From Pseudoramibacter fermentans (lineage in GTDB: Bacteria > Bacillota > Clostridia > Eubacteriales > Eubacteriaceae): DNA of 64,000 bases. Below, in pieces: positions 9,261 to 16,898 of the stretch. Both the position numbers and the translations under genes were made by a program. Location of the stretch: contig VOGB01000003.1 of assembly GCA_009493725.1 (NCBI GenBank), positions 1-64,000 of the forward strand, given 5' to 3'. Numbering within the stretch: position 1 is the first letter of the stretch; every line of letters begins with the position of its first letter. Below the pieces are notes generated by a model. The model was not told the DNA's origin. It did not search any database and worked only from the letters and a program-made list of their open reading frames with translations.

Positions 9261-9710
9261 TTACTGGAGATCACGGATTTCTTTCCGATTTTCGCCAATT
9301 GTACTGCTGAGCTGGCCCAGCTGCTCCTGAAGCTTGGACAAAATATTGTCTGCGTAGTGCTGGGTGCCGGTGCGGATTTCCTTCGCCTGCTCCTGCGCCG
9401 CCTTGATGATCGCTTCGGCCTGAACCTGCGCCTGATGGGTCACTTCATTCTGGTCGATCATCGCCTTCATCTGCTTGGACGCGTCTTCCCGAGTCCGGTC
9501 CGCCTGCTTCTGAGCTTCAAACAAAATCTGCTTCTTGTTCGCGACAATCCGTTTGGATTCTTCCAGCTCGGCCGGCAGGGTTTCCTTAAGCTCCTCGATG
9601 ATTTCGATCGCTTCCTCCGGGTTGATCATGGCCTTCGACGAAAAGGGCACGGCATTGCCCCGGTCGATCAGCTCTTCCAGCTCCTTGATTAACGCCATTG
9701 TTTTATCCAT
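9261..9710 (-). CDS. Coiled-coil protein of unknown function (ATP synthase B-like/DivIVA-like)
   Basis: A 149-residue soluble protein made largely of long amphipathic helices rich in Glu, Lys, Gln and Ala (residues ~35-149), so a coiled coil resembling the b-subunit stalk of ATP synthase or DivIVA-type scaffolds, but with no membrane anchor. I do not recognise a specific function. The ATG at 9710 follows GGAGGGG and overlaps the end of coaD by eight bases; an upstream in-frame start would add an implausible Arg-rich leader. Similar genes next to coaD occur in other Clostridia, from memory. Confidence 0.72.
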   Translation of the reverse strand: MDKTMALIKELEELIDRGNAVPFSSKAMINPEEAIEIIEELKETLPAELEESKRIVANKKQILFEAQKQADRTREDASKQMKAMIDQNEVTHQAQVQAEAIIKAAQEQAKEIRTGTQHYADNILSKLQEQLGQLSSTIGENRKEIRDLQ

Positions 9711-10197
9711 TGTGATTCTGCCCCTCCTGACGTTGGCGGACGGCCTCGAGCACCGGCTCCGGCACCAGACCATCGAGGTTGCCCCCGAAGGTCATGAGCT
9801 CCCGAATCGCCGACGAGCTGAGCACAGAATACCGGTTGTCTGAAATCAGGTACACCGTTTCGAGCTCCGGCGCCAGCCGTTTATTGAAATAGTCCATCTG
9901 GCCTTCGTATTCGAAATCCGTCGCGTTGCGCAGGCCTTTGATCACCATCGTCGCGCCGATCTGCTTCGCGTAATCCGTCAGCAGCCCGGCGTAGGTATCG
10001 ATGACCACGTGATCAAAGGCTGCAGTGCTTTCGCGAAGAAGGTTCAGCCGTTCTTCTATGGAAAACCAGCAGTGCTTTTTCGGGTTCTTTAAAATGCAGA
10101 CGTGCAGCTCGTCCGCTACGGCCGACGCCCGCCGGATGATGTCGATATGGCCCATCGTCACCGGATCGAAGCTGCCCGGGTAGACTGCAATTCTCAC
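9703..10197 (-). CDS. coaD: Phosphopantetheine adenylyltransferase
   Basis: Adenylates 4'-phosphopantetheine to dephospho-CoA, the penultimate step of coenzyme A synthesis. The 164-residue protein opens with GSFDPVTMGH, the nucleotidyltransferase TxGH motif, and has the C-terminal YSVLSSSAIREL segment of the family. Length is standard. It starts four bases after rsmD ends, a pairing conserved across Firmicutes. Confidence 0.96.
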   Translation of the reverse strand: MRIAVYPGSFDPVTMGHIDIIRRASAVADELHVCILKNPKKHCWFSIEERLNLLRESTAAFDHVVIDTYAGLLTDYAKQIGATMVIKGLRNATDFEYEGQMDYFNKRLAPELETVYLISDNRYSVLSSSAIRELMTFGGNLDGLVPEPVLEAVRQRQEGQNHNG

Positions 10198-10201
10198 CGC
10201 G

Positions 10202-10783
10202 CTACACCTCCTTCTCGTTTTCAGACGGCGTCCAGCGGTAAAAATCGACCGCGGTGATGCCGTAGGTTTTATGTTTGATTTGGGTAAAATACCCCATAGT
10301 TAAAGGCATTATAACAGATTTTTCGTGTTCAATCATCAAGATTCCGCCGGAATTCATGATTTTTTTATCTGAAATCTGGTGCGCCAATTCGACCGGCGCT
10401 TCCGTCATGCGGTAAGGCGGGTCCATGAAGACCAAGTCCGCCCGCACACCGGCTGCTGCCAGCCGATCGAGCCCGCGGTCGGCCGGCCCCTCGACGATGT
10501 GAGCGCGGTCGGTGTAATGGGCCTTCGCGACGTTTTTTCGGATGAGCTGAATGCTCGTCCGGGCGCTGTCGAAAATCCACGCCCTTTTGACGCCGCGGCT
10601 CAGCGCCTCGAGGGCCATGGCACCGGTGCCGCCGAAACAATCGACAAAAACCGCCGCATCCCGGACGTCCCACTGAATTGCGTTAAAAATCGCGGCCTTC
10701 ACCTTGTCCGTCGTCGGCCGGACATCCTGGCCCTTCGGCTCGATTAATTTCATGCCGCGGCGTTCGCCGCCTGTAATTCTCAT
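10202..10783 (-). CDS. rsmD: 16S rRNA (guanine(966)-N2)-methyltransferase
   Basis: SAM-dependent methyltransferase modifying G966 in 16S rRNA. The 193 residues include the SAM-binding FVDCFGGTGAMALEAL segment (about residues 47-62) and the catalytic DPPY motif (residues ~120-123). It lies between recG and coaD with gaps of eight and four bases, a standard Firmicute order. Confidence 0.95.
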   Translation of the reverse strand: MRITGGERRGMKLIEPKGQDVRPTTDKVKAAIFNAIQWDVRDAAVFVDCFGGTGAMALEALSRGVKRAWIFDSARTSIQLIRKNVAKAHYTDRAHIVEGPADRGLDRLAAAGVRADLVFMDPPYRMTEAPVELAHQISDKKIMNSGGILMIEHEKSVIMPLTMGYFTQIKHKTYGITAVDFYRWTPSENEKEV

Positions 10784-10791
10784 GCTGCCTC

Positions 10792-12846
10792 CTAATTCAT
10801 CGAAATCTTGCCCACGCCCTGATCAAAGGCGTTGGACAGGGCCGACACACAGCGCATGTCCTCCGCCTTCGGCGATTGAATCAGCGCCAGAGCCACATCC
10901 TTGGTCTCGGCGATGAGTCCGCTGTCCGCCGCCGGGTCCAGCGCCGAAAGACTGGGCAGGCCGTGCTGCCGGGTGCCGAGCACATCCCCGGGGCCCCGCA
11001 GCCTGAAATCGGCCTCGGCAATTTCCCGGCCGTCGTGATGGTTGACGATGACCTTCATCCGCTCGACGGTTTTCTCACTTAAATTGTTGGACACCAAAAA
11101 GCAGTAGGCCTGCTGGCCGCCACGGCCGACCCGGCCCCGCAGCTGGTGCAGCTGGGACAAGCCAAAGCGTTCCGCGCTCATCACGGCCATCACAGACAGA
11201 TTCGGCACGTCAATGCCCACCTCGACAATGCTCGTCGCCACGAGCAGGTCGATTGCGCCGGCGTTAAACCGGTCGATGACGGCCTGTTTGTCCGACGCGG
11301 TCATTTTCCCGTGCAGACAGCCCACTCGGTACAGCCCCTTGTAATACTGCTGCACCGACTGGTAGACGCTCTGGGTATCCCGGACGCCTTCCATCTCGGC
11401 GGAATCGTCGATAAACGGACAGACGATCAGGCCCTGCTGCCCCTCGGCCATCAGCTTAGCCATGAAGCTTAAAATTTTCGGCATCGCCTTCTCGGTGTAG
11501 AAATAAGTCTTGACCGGCTTGCGCCCCTCGGGCATCGTGTCGATCACCGAAATGTCCAAATCGCCGTAAAGGACCAGCGCCAGCGTCCGCGGAATCGGCG
11601 TCGCGCTCATGACGAGCATGTGCGGCTGCTCGCCCTTTTCCGCAAAAACGCCCCGCTGGTGCACGCCGAATCGGTGCTGTTCGTCCGTGATCACCATGCC
11701 GAGGTTGTAGTAATGCACGTCCTTTTGGAATAGGGCGTGGGTGCCGATGATGACCTGCGCTTCGCCGTTTTCAATGTGCGCCAGCGCGTTGGCCCGCTCC
11801 TTCTCCTTCATGCTGCCGGTGATCAGCGTCACAGCTATGCCGTAAGGTGACAAAAAGGCGTCGAAATTTTTCGCATGCTGCTGTGCCAGAATTTCTGTCG
11901 GCGCCATATACGCGCATTGATAGCCGCCGAGGGCCATCCAATAAGCGCAGGCTACGGCGACAATGGTCTTGCCGCTGCCCACATCGCCCTGGACCAGCCG
12001 GTTCATCACCCTGCCGCTCGTCAGGTCCGCCTCGATTTCCGACAGCACCTTTTTCTGCCCGGATGTCAGCGCGAAGGGCAGGCCGTTTTCAAACCGGGTG
12101 ATCGACGCCAGGTGGTAGAGATGCACGTTCGACGGCTCTCCGGCGACGCGGTTTTTCGCAATTCCGATGTTGATCTTCAGCGCTTCCTCAAATTTCATTC
12201 GCCGCCTGCCCCGCTCGACATCTGCCGCTGTCTTCGGCAGATGCAGATCGTACAGCATCACGTCCGCACTTTCCAAATCGTATTTTTTGCGCAGCCACTC
12301 CGGCAGGATTTCCGGCACGGCGAGGGTGTCCGATTCCTTTTTCGGGTGCAGAATCCGATTGACGGTTTTGTGAACCCCCTCGCTGCCCAGACCGCCGATT
12401 TTGCCGTAGACCGGCGTCAAATCGAAGAAATCCCCCGGCGCGTCCGCCAGTGTGAATTGGGGGTTCACGAGCACAGGCGTCCCCTTGCTCACACTGATCT
12501 TACCGAAGAAATAATACCACTGGTCTTCCTCGAGCCGATCTCTGAGCCACGGCTGATTGAAGACGGTGACCCGTCCGCAATTGCCGGCGTCGTCCTCAAT
12601 GGCGCAATGAAAAAGGGACAGGTTCCGCCTAATATGCCGGACTGTCCCTTTTTTTGTAATCACTGCTTCAACCGTCACCGGCTGATCCGTCTGTTCGGTC
12701 AGCGCCGACCGCTTGGAGCGGTCGATGTACACTCTCGGAGTGTGGGCGAGGAAATCGCCGACGGTTTCGACGCCGTCGGCACGAAGGGCCGCTTCCCGTT
12801 TCGGTCCGATTCCAGGGACCTTCCGAATGGCATCCTCTAATTTCAT
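10792..12846 (-). CDS. recG: ATP-dependent DNA helicase RecG
   Basis: Branch-migration helicase that remodels stalled forks and Holliday junctions. The 684-residue protein has the N-terminal wedge/OB domain (about residues 55-150) and a superfamily 2 helicase core: Walker A GDVGSGKT (about 290), DEQH (about 390), SATPIPRT (about 415) and the C-terminal QLRGRVGRG motif (about 565). The coding sequence contains a perfect 12-base inverted repeat with flanking A/T runs at 12610-12655, described separately. The ATG at 12846 lies 14 bases after fakA. Confidence 0.96.
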   Translation of the reverse strand: MKLEDAIRKVPGIGPKREAALRADGVETVGDFLAHTPRVYIDRSKRSALTEQTDQPVTVEAVITKKGTVRHIRRNLSLFHCAIEDDAGNCGRVTVFNQPWLRDRLEEDQWYYFFGKISVSKGTPVLVNPQFTLADAPGDFFDLTPVYGKIGGLGSEGVHKTVNRILHPKKESDTLAVPEILPEWLRKKYDLESADVMLYDLHLPKTAADVERGRRRMKFEEALKINIGIAKNRVAGEPSNVHLYHLASITRFENGLPFALTSGQKKVLSEIEADLTSGRVMNRLVQGDVGSGKTIVAVACAYWMALGGYQCAYMAPTEILAQQHAKNFDAFLSPYGIAVTLITGSMKEKERANALAHIENGEAQVIIGTHALFQKDVHYYNLGMVITDEQHRFGVHQRGVFAEKGEQPHMLVMSATPIPRTLALVLYGDLDISVIDTMPEGRKPVKTYFYTEKAMPKILSFMAKLMAEGQQGLIVCPFIDDSAEMEGVRDTQSVYQSVQQYYKGLYRVGCLHGKMTASDKQAVIDRFNAGAIDLLVATSIVEVGIDVPNLSVMAVMSAERFGLSQLHQLRGRVGRGGQQAYCFLVSNNLSEKTVERMKVIVNHHDGREIAEADFRLRGPGDVLGTRQHGLPSLSALDPAADSGLIAETKDVALALIQSPKAEDMRCVSALSNAFDQGVGKISMN
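12610..12655. repeat. Terminator-like inverted repeat inside recG
   Basis: AAAAAGGGACAG (12610-12621) pairs perfectly with CTGTCCCTTTTT (12642-12653), separated by 20 bases. Either strand can form a hairpin followed by a U-run. It lies about 190 bases into recG and encodes the KKGTV and LSLFH segments. Whether it terminates transcription is unknown. Confidence 0.7.
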
Positions 12847-12860
12847 CTGCCCTGAACTCC

Positions 12861-14492
12861 TTATTCGACAGAAAGGATGTAGTAATACAGCGGCTGTGCG
12901 CCTTCGCTCACCTCTACATCGCAGTCTTCGTATTTTTCTTCAATCGCGTCAACCAGCTGGGTCGTGTCTTCTTCCTTCAGGCCGTTGCCGTAATAAATGG
13001 AAATCAATTCGCTTTCTGGTTCCATCAGGCTGTCGATCAGCTTGGCCGTCACGTCGTTGACGTCCTTGCCAACGGTCTGAATCTTGCCGCCGGTGATCCC
13101 CATGATGTCACCCTTGTTGATGACCTGGCCGTCGATCTTCGTATCCCGTACCGCGTAGGTGACTTCACCAGTCTTGACTGTATCCAAGACGTCCGTCATC
13201 GCCTTTTCGTTCGCTTCGCAGTCCGCTTCGGAATTGAAGCTCAGCATCGCGGTGATGCACTGCGGAATGGTTTTGGACGGAATCACGTGGACGTCCTTCT
13301 TCGACATCGTCGCCGCCTGATTGGCCGCGAGGATGATGTTGCCGTTGTTCGGGAACAGGAAGATGTGGTCCGCGTTGATCTTGTCGATTTCGGCGGTGAA
13401 GTCTTCGGTACTCGGATTCATCGTCTGCCCGCCGGAGATCACGCGGGTCACGCCGAGCTCTTTAAAGATTTCGGAGAGGCCGTCTCCCGGAGAGACTGCC
13501 ACAAAACCGTATGGCACCGGATCACCGGCCGGTTCTGCTTCCGCTTCGCTGTCATCGTCGGACACGCCGAGCATTTCGCGCATGTTGTCGACCTTCATGC
13601 GCGTCAAAGCGCCCATGGTCAGCGCCTTTTCAAAGGCCTTCCCTGGGTGGTCCGTGTGGACGTGCACCTTGATCAAATCGTCGTCTTTAATGACGAGGAC
13701 GCAGTCGCCAATTGTGGAGAGGTAATCCCGCAGGGCGTTTTCGTCGGCGTCCTGTGCGTGCTTGATGATGAATTCCGTGCAGTAGCCAAAGGTGATGTCC
13801 TCCGGCTTCATGTTGGAGTCGTCGACAAAGCGTTCGCGGTCGGAAATCTTCGGCTTGGCCGCCTGTTCCAATTCTTCGCCGGCAAGGCCTTTCACCGCCC
13901 CTTCGACGATGTAGATCAGCCCCTGACCGCCGGAGTCGACGACGCCGGCTTCCTTGAGCACCGGCAGCATGTCCGGCGTGCGGGACAATGCGTCCTGCCC
14001 CTGCTTGAGCACATCAGTCAGGAACGCGAGCATATCGGTATATTCGGTGTAGTGCGCCTGGGCAAATTCGGACATTTCCCGGGCAACCGTCAAAATCGTC
14101 CCTTCCGTCGGCTTCATGACCGCCTTGTAGGCCGTGTCCGCCGCCGCTTTGATACCGTCGGCCGCCGCTTTGATGTCGAGCACCTGTTTGCCCTTGTTCG
14201 CTTTCGCCAGGCCGCGGAGCAGCTGAGACAGAATGACCCCCGAGTTGCCTCTGGCTCCGAAGAGCGCGCCGCTGGACGCGGTCTTCGAAACGGCGTAGAG
14301 CTCGTCGTTCTTCAGCTTGTCCAATTCCCGTATCGAATTGGCAAAGGTCATGCTCATGTTGGTGCCGGTGTCGCCGTCCGGAACCGGGAATACGTTTAAT
14401 TCGTCGACATTGCTTTTATAGATTTCAAGATTCTGGGCACCGAACTCGAACATTTTCCGCAGCATCGTGCCGTCAATCTTTTGAATTTCCAT
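12861..14492 (-). CDS. fakA: Fatty acid kinase catalytic subunit (DAK2 domain)
   Basis: Kinase that phosphorylates fatty acids bound to a FakB protein so that they can enter phospholipid synthesis; also known as YloV. The 543-residue protein has an N-terminal DAK2/DhaL-type nucleotide domain with the PDGDTGTNM metal motif (about residue 38) and GARGNSGVILSQL (about 80), followed by the FakA middle and C-terminal domains. The ATG at 14492 follows GGAGGG; an earlier in-frame start at 14531 overlaps yloU and is less likely. yloU-fakA-recG is a conserved order. No fakB is in this window. Confidence 0.93.
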   Translation of the reverse strand: MEIQKIDGTMLRKMFEFGAQNLEIYKSNVDELNVFPVPDGDTGTNMSMTFANSIRELDKLKNDELYAVSKTASSGALFGARGNSGVILSQLLRGLAKANKGKQVLDIKAAADGIKAAADTAYKAVMKPTEGTILTVAREMSEFAQAHYTEYTDMLAFLTDVLKQGQDALSRTPDMLPVLKEAGVVDSGGQGLIYIVEGAVKGLAGEELEQAAKPKISDRERFVDDSNMKPEDITFGYCTEFIIKHAQDADENALRDYLSTIGDCVLVIKDDDLIKVHVHTDHPGKAFEKALTMGALTRMKVDNMREMLGVSDDDSEAEAEPAGDPVPYGFVAVSPGDGLSEIFKELGVTRVISGGQTMNPSTEDFTAEIDKINADHIFLFPNNGNIILAANQAATMSKKDVHVIPSKTIPQCITAMLSFNSEADCEANEKAMTDVLDTVKTGEVTYAVRDTKIDGQVINKGDIMGITGGKIQTVGKDVNDVTAKLIDSLMEPESELISIYYGNGLKEEDTTQLVDAIEEKYEDCDVEVSEGAQPLYYYILSVE

Positions 14493-14508
14493 TCGTCCCT
14501 CCAGAAAT

Positions 14509-14862
14509 TTATGCTCTGACACTGACGACATTCACCGTCACGCGTTTGACCTTCATCGAGGTCTGACGTTCGACCTGATATTTGACCGCTGAGATAATAT
14601 TTTCAGCGACTACTGAAATTTTGATCACCTGTTCCACGATCACGTAAAGGTCGATGATCAGCTTGCCGTCGTCGTCGATGACCACGCTGACGCCCTTACT
14701 CGAGCGTTCCCGTGTCAGGAGTTCGATCAGCCCGTCTGTCCCGCGCTGATGCGCCATCCCAACCAATCCATAGCACTGCATCGCTGTATCGGCAGCGATG
14801 TCGGCAATGGCTTTTCTGGAAATTTCAATTCGACCCAAATCATTTTCCAATTTCAACTTCAT
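14509..14862 (-). CDS. yloU: Asp23/Gls24 family envelope stress protein
   Basis: A 117-residue protein of the Asp23/Gls24 family (YloU-like): N-terminal GRIEISRKAIADIAADTAMQCYGLVGM and a conserved C-terminal half ending KVKRVTVNVVSV. Family members associate with the cell envelope or serve as partners of FakA-linked functions; the molecular role is not settled. It is the first gene of the long minus-strand run and has its own promoter just upstream. Confidence 0.9.
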   Translation of the reverse strand: MKLKLENDLGRIEISRKAIADIAADTAMQCYGLVGMAHQRGTDGLIELLTRERSSKGVSVVIDDDGKLIIDLYVIVEQVIKISVVAENIISAVKYQVERQTSMKVKRVTVNVVSVRA

Positions 14863-14952
14863 TGTCGTCTCCTTTTATATTGAAACGTTTATTTATGCGC
14901 CTTTTGGACGCTATTACCCAATTTTAATGGTATTGAATCGTTAGATAGATTT

Positions 14953-14981
14953 ATTTTAACGCTTAAGGGGCATAAAGTCAA
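14953..14981 (-). promoter_or_regulatory. Promoter of the yloU-fakA-recG... unit
   Basis: Minus strand: -35 TTGACT (14976-14981), 17-base spacer, -10 TAAAAT (14953-14958), about 90 bases before the yloU ATG. It is divergent from the rpmB promoter. Confidence 0.7.
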
Positions 14982-14999
14982 AATAAAGTGAAAAACTTA

Positions 15000-15029
15000 T
15001 TGCAAACTTTTAAAACCCTGTGTTATAAT
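15000..15029 (+). promoter_or_regulatory. rpmB promoter
   Basis: Plus strand: -35 TTGCAA (15000-15005), 18-base spacer, perfect -10 TATAAT (15024-15029), 46 bases before the rpmB ATG. Confidence 0.8.
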
Positions 15030-15074
15030 ACTTTACTGTTAACACAGACGATTCGAATAAGGAGGGTTGAGACC

Positions 15075-15263
15075 ATGGCAAAAGAATGCTTTGTGTGCCA
15101 CAAGGGTGTTGTTTCCGGCAACTCTGTCGCGCACTCCAATAAACACAATAAAAGAATGTGGAAGCCAAATCTGCAGAAGATCAAAATTGTGGTCGACGGC
15201 ACACCGCGCCGTGAATATGTCTGCACACGCTGCCTGCGTTCTGGCAAAGTCGAACGGGCATAA
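15075..15263 (+). CDS. rpmB: 50S ribosomal protein L28
   Basis: Ribosomal protein L28, 62 residues, starting MAKECFVCHKG. It keeps two zinc-ribbon CxxC pairs (CFVC near the N terminus, CTRC near residue 52), the C+ form of L28. The ATG at 15075 follows AAGGAGG; an upstream in-frame start would add an atypical leader. It is monocistronic, divergent from yloU as in many Firmicutes, and followed by a terminator. Confidence 0.96.
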   Translation: MAKECFVCHKGVVSGNSVAHSNKHNKRMWKPNLQKIKIVVDGTPRREYVCTRCLRSGKVERA

Positions 15264-15289
15264 TCAAGACCCATTCCCATATTACAAAA

Positions 15290-15313
15290 ATAAGAGCCGA
15301 AAGGCTCTTTTTT
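15290..15313. terminator. Shared terminator of rpmB and thiN
   Basis: Stem AAGAGCC/GGCTCTT with a GAAA tetraloop and a T-run on the plus strand; A-runs on the other side give partial function on the minus strand after thiN. Confidence 0.85.
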
Positions 15314-15329
15314 ATTTTAATTCAATTTT

Positions 15330-15998
15330 TTATTCAGAAAGGACGATGTCGACGAGGAGCCATCCGGCCTCAAAGGCGATGGTCTGGGGCGCCGTCTTCG
15401 TCACGTTGCTCACCGTCCAGCCTGAAGTCCGTCGGGTCAGCGTGGCGTCCTCTAGTGGATAATCAAAGCCGGCAATCGTGACCGGGCCGGCCGTATCCGA
15501 CAGCGGCAGCAGGCTGACTGTCTGTCCGGCCGGCAGACTGCACGTAATTTTTTTCGGCCCTTTATATAAGGAAAGATCATTGTGCGGGTCGATCAGGTGA
15601 ATCTCAACATCCCGTTCCGCAGCGATGGTCATCGCGTCGATACTGCTGAGCATGTGGTCGAGACGGGTGCCGGTCGCGCCGTACAGATAAATGACGTCCG
15701 GATGGGCCTCGAGCGCCCGCGTCAGCGCCAGCTCCGTATCGGTCTGGTCCTTGCGCACCGGATGGGTTTCAGTCGGAATCCCCTTCGCCTTCAGCCGCTT
15801 CAGCACCTCCGGGTCGATCGAATCAAAATCCCCGACCAGCAGATCAGGCCTCACATCGAGGCGGTCGAGGAGTTCGGAACCCTTGTCGACTCCGATGACG
15901 AGATCTGGCTGGATGTCCGCAAGCTGTGTGTTGTAAAAATCCGTATCTGACAAATCGCCGCCGGTAAACACGGCGGCTTTTCTTTTCCTATTATCCAT
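15330..15998 (-). CDS. thiN: Thiamine pyrophosphokinase
   Basis: Converts thiamine to thiamine pyrophosphate using ATP. The 222-residue protein has the family core: GVDKGSELLDRL and LLVGDFDSI (about residues 37-60), KDQTDTELAL (about 83) and GATGTRLDHML (about 104). It is the last gene of the rlmN-prpC-pknB-rsgA-thiN unit and overlaps rsgA by eight bases. In Bacillus an rpe gene sits between rsgA and thiN; here it is absent. Confidence 0.93.
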   Translation of the reverse strand: MDNRKRKAAVFTGGDLSDTDFYNTQLADIQPDLVIGVDKGSELLDRLDVRPDLLVGDFDSIDPEVLKRLKAKGIPTETHPVRKDQTDTELALTRALEAHPDVIYLYGATGTRLDHMLSSIDAMTIAAERDVEIHLIDPHNDLSLYKGPKKITCSLPAGQTVSLLPLSDTAGPVTIAGFDYPLEDATLTRRTSGWTVSNVTKTAPQTIAFEAGWLLVDIVLSE

Positions 15999-16896
15999 AT
16001 TTTTTCTGCTTTCTCAACGTCTCAAGCATTTGAATGTAGTGATCGTAGCGGTTTTTAGAAATGCGGCCCGCTTCGACGCCCTCGCGCACCGCGCATCCCG
16101 GCTCCTTTTGGTGGCAGCAGTCGTTAAACCGGCACTGTCCCTTGGGAAATTCCGGGAAACAATCAGCAAGCTGTTTGATTTGAACCTGTTTGCTAATGTT
16201 CAGCGCTGAAAACCCCGGTGTGTCGAGCAGCCATCCGCCCTGTGGCAACGCGAGCAATTCTACATGGCGCGTCGTGTGCCGTCCCCGACCGAGTTTTTTG
16301 CTTAAGTCCCCAGTCGCCATGACTTTATCTCCAAGCAAAGCGTTGGTCAGCGTCGATTTCCCGACGCCGGAGGGGCCAGCGAGGAAAGCGGTTCGGCCGT
16401 CGATGAGCGCCGCGAGCTCAGCGGCCGCCTCATCCCAGCGGTCCGGCTGCGACACAATCACCGGGTAGCCGGTCTTGCGATAATCCGCTGCCCGTTCGAC
16501 ATCCTTGGGCCGCGCCAGATCCTGCTTCGTGAACACGAGCACCGGTTCGATATCCTGCGCCTCACAGCTGACGAGCATTTCGTCGATCAAAAAGCCATTG
16601 GGCGCCGGGTCGCGGAATGCCGCGGCGACGATGCCCACGTCCACATTAGACACTGGCGGGCGCACGAGCTCGTTTTTACGCGGCAGAATATCCGACAGCG
16701 TGTATTCACCATCCTGACTGTCGTCCTTTTCAATCTGAACGTAGTCGCCGACCATCGGCGTCAGACGGCGGTGTCTTAAAATTCCTGCGGGTTTTGCCGT
16801 GTAAGCTGCGCCTGCTGAGTCCACAACGGTATAAAAACCGCCGATCCCCTTTACAATGCGTCCGGAGATCGGCGAAATTGATTGCTGATACTGCAT
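15991..16896 (-). CDS. rsgA: Small ribosomal subunit biogenesis GTPase RsgA
   Basis: Circularly permuted GTPase that matures and checks the 30S subunit. The 301-residue protein has an N-terminal OB fold, then permuted G motifs: FTKQD (G4, about residue 125), GPSGVGKSTL (G1, about 175), DTPGF (G3, about 226), and a C-terminal zinc knuckle with CRFNDCCHQKEPGC (about 258-271). It starts two bases after pknB ends and is part of the same operon. Confidence 0.95.
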   Translation of the reverse strand: MQYQQSISPISGRIVKGIGGFYTVVDSAGAAYTAKPAGILRHRRLTPMVGDYVQIEKDDSQDGEYTLSDILPRKNELVRPPVSNVDVGIVAAAFRDPAPNGFLIDEMLVSCEAQDIEPVLVFTKQDLARPKDVERAADYRKTGYPVIVSQPDRWDEAAAELAALIDGRTAFLAGPSGVGKSTLTNALLGDKVMATGDLSKKLGRGRHTTRHVELLALPQGGWLLDTPGFSALNISKQVQIKQLADCFPEFPKGQCRFNDCCHQKEPGCAVREGVEAGRISKNRYDHYIQMLETLRKQKKYG

Positions 16897-16898
16897 AT

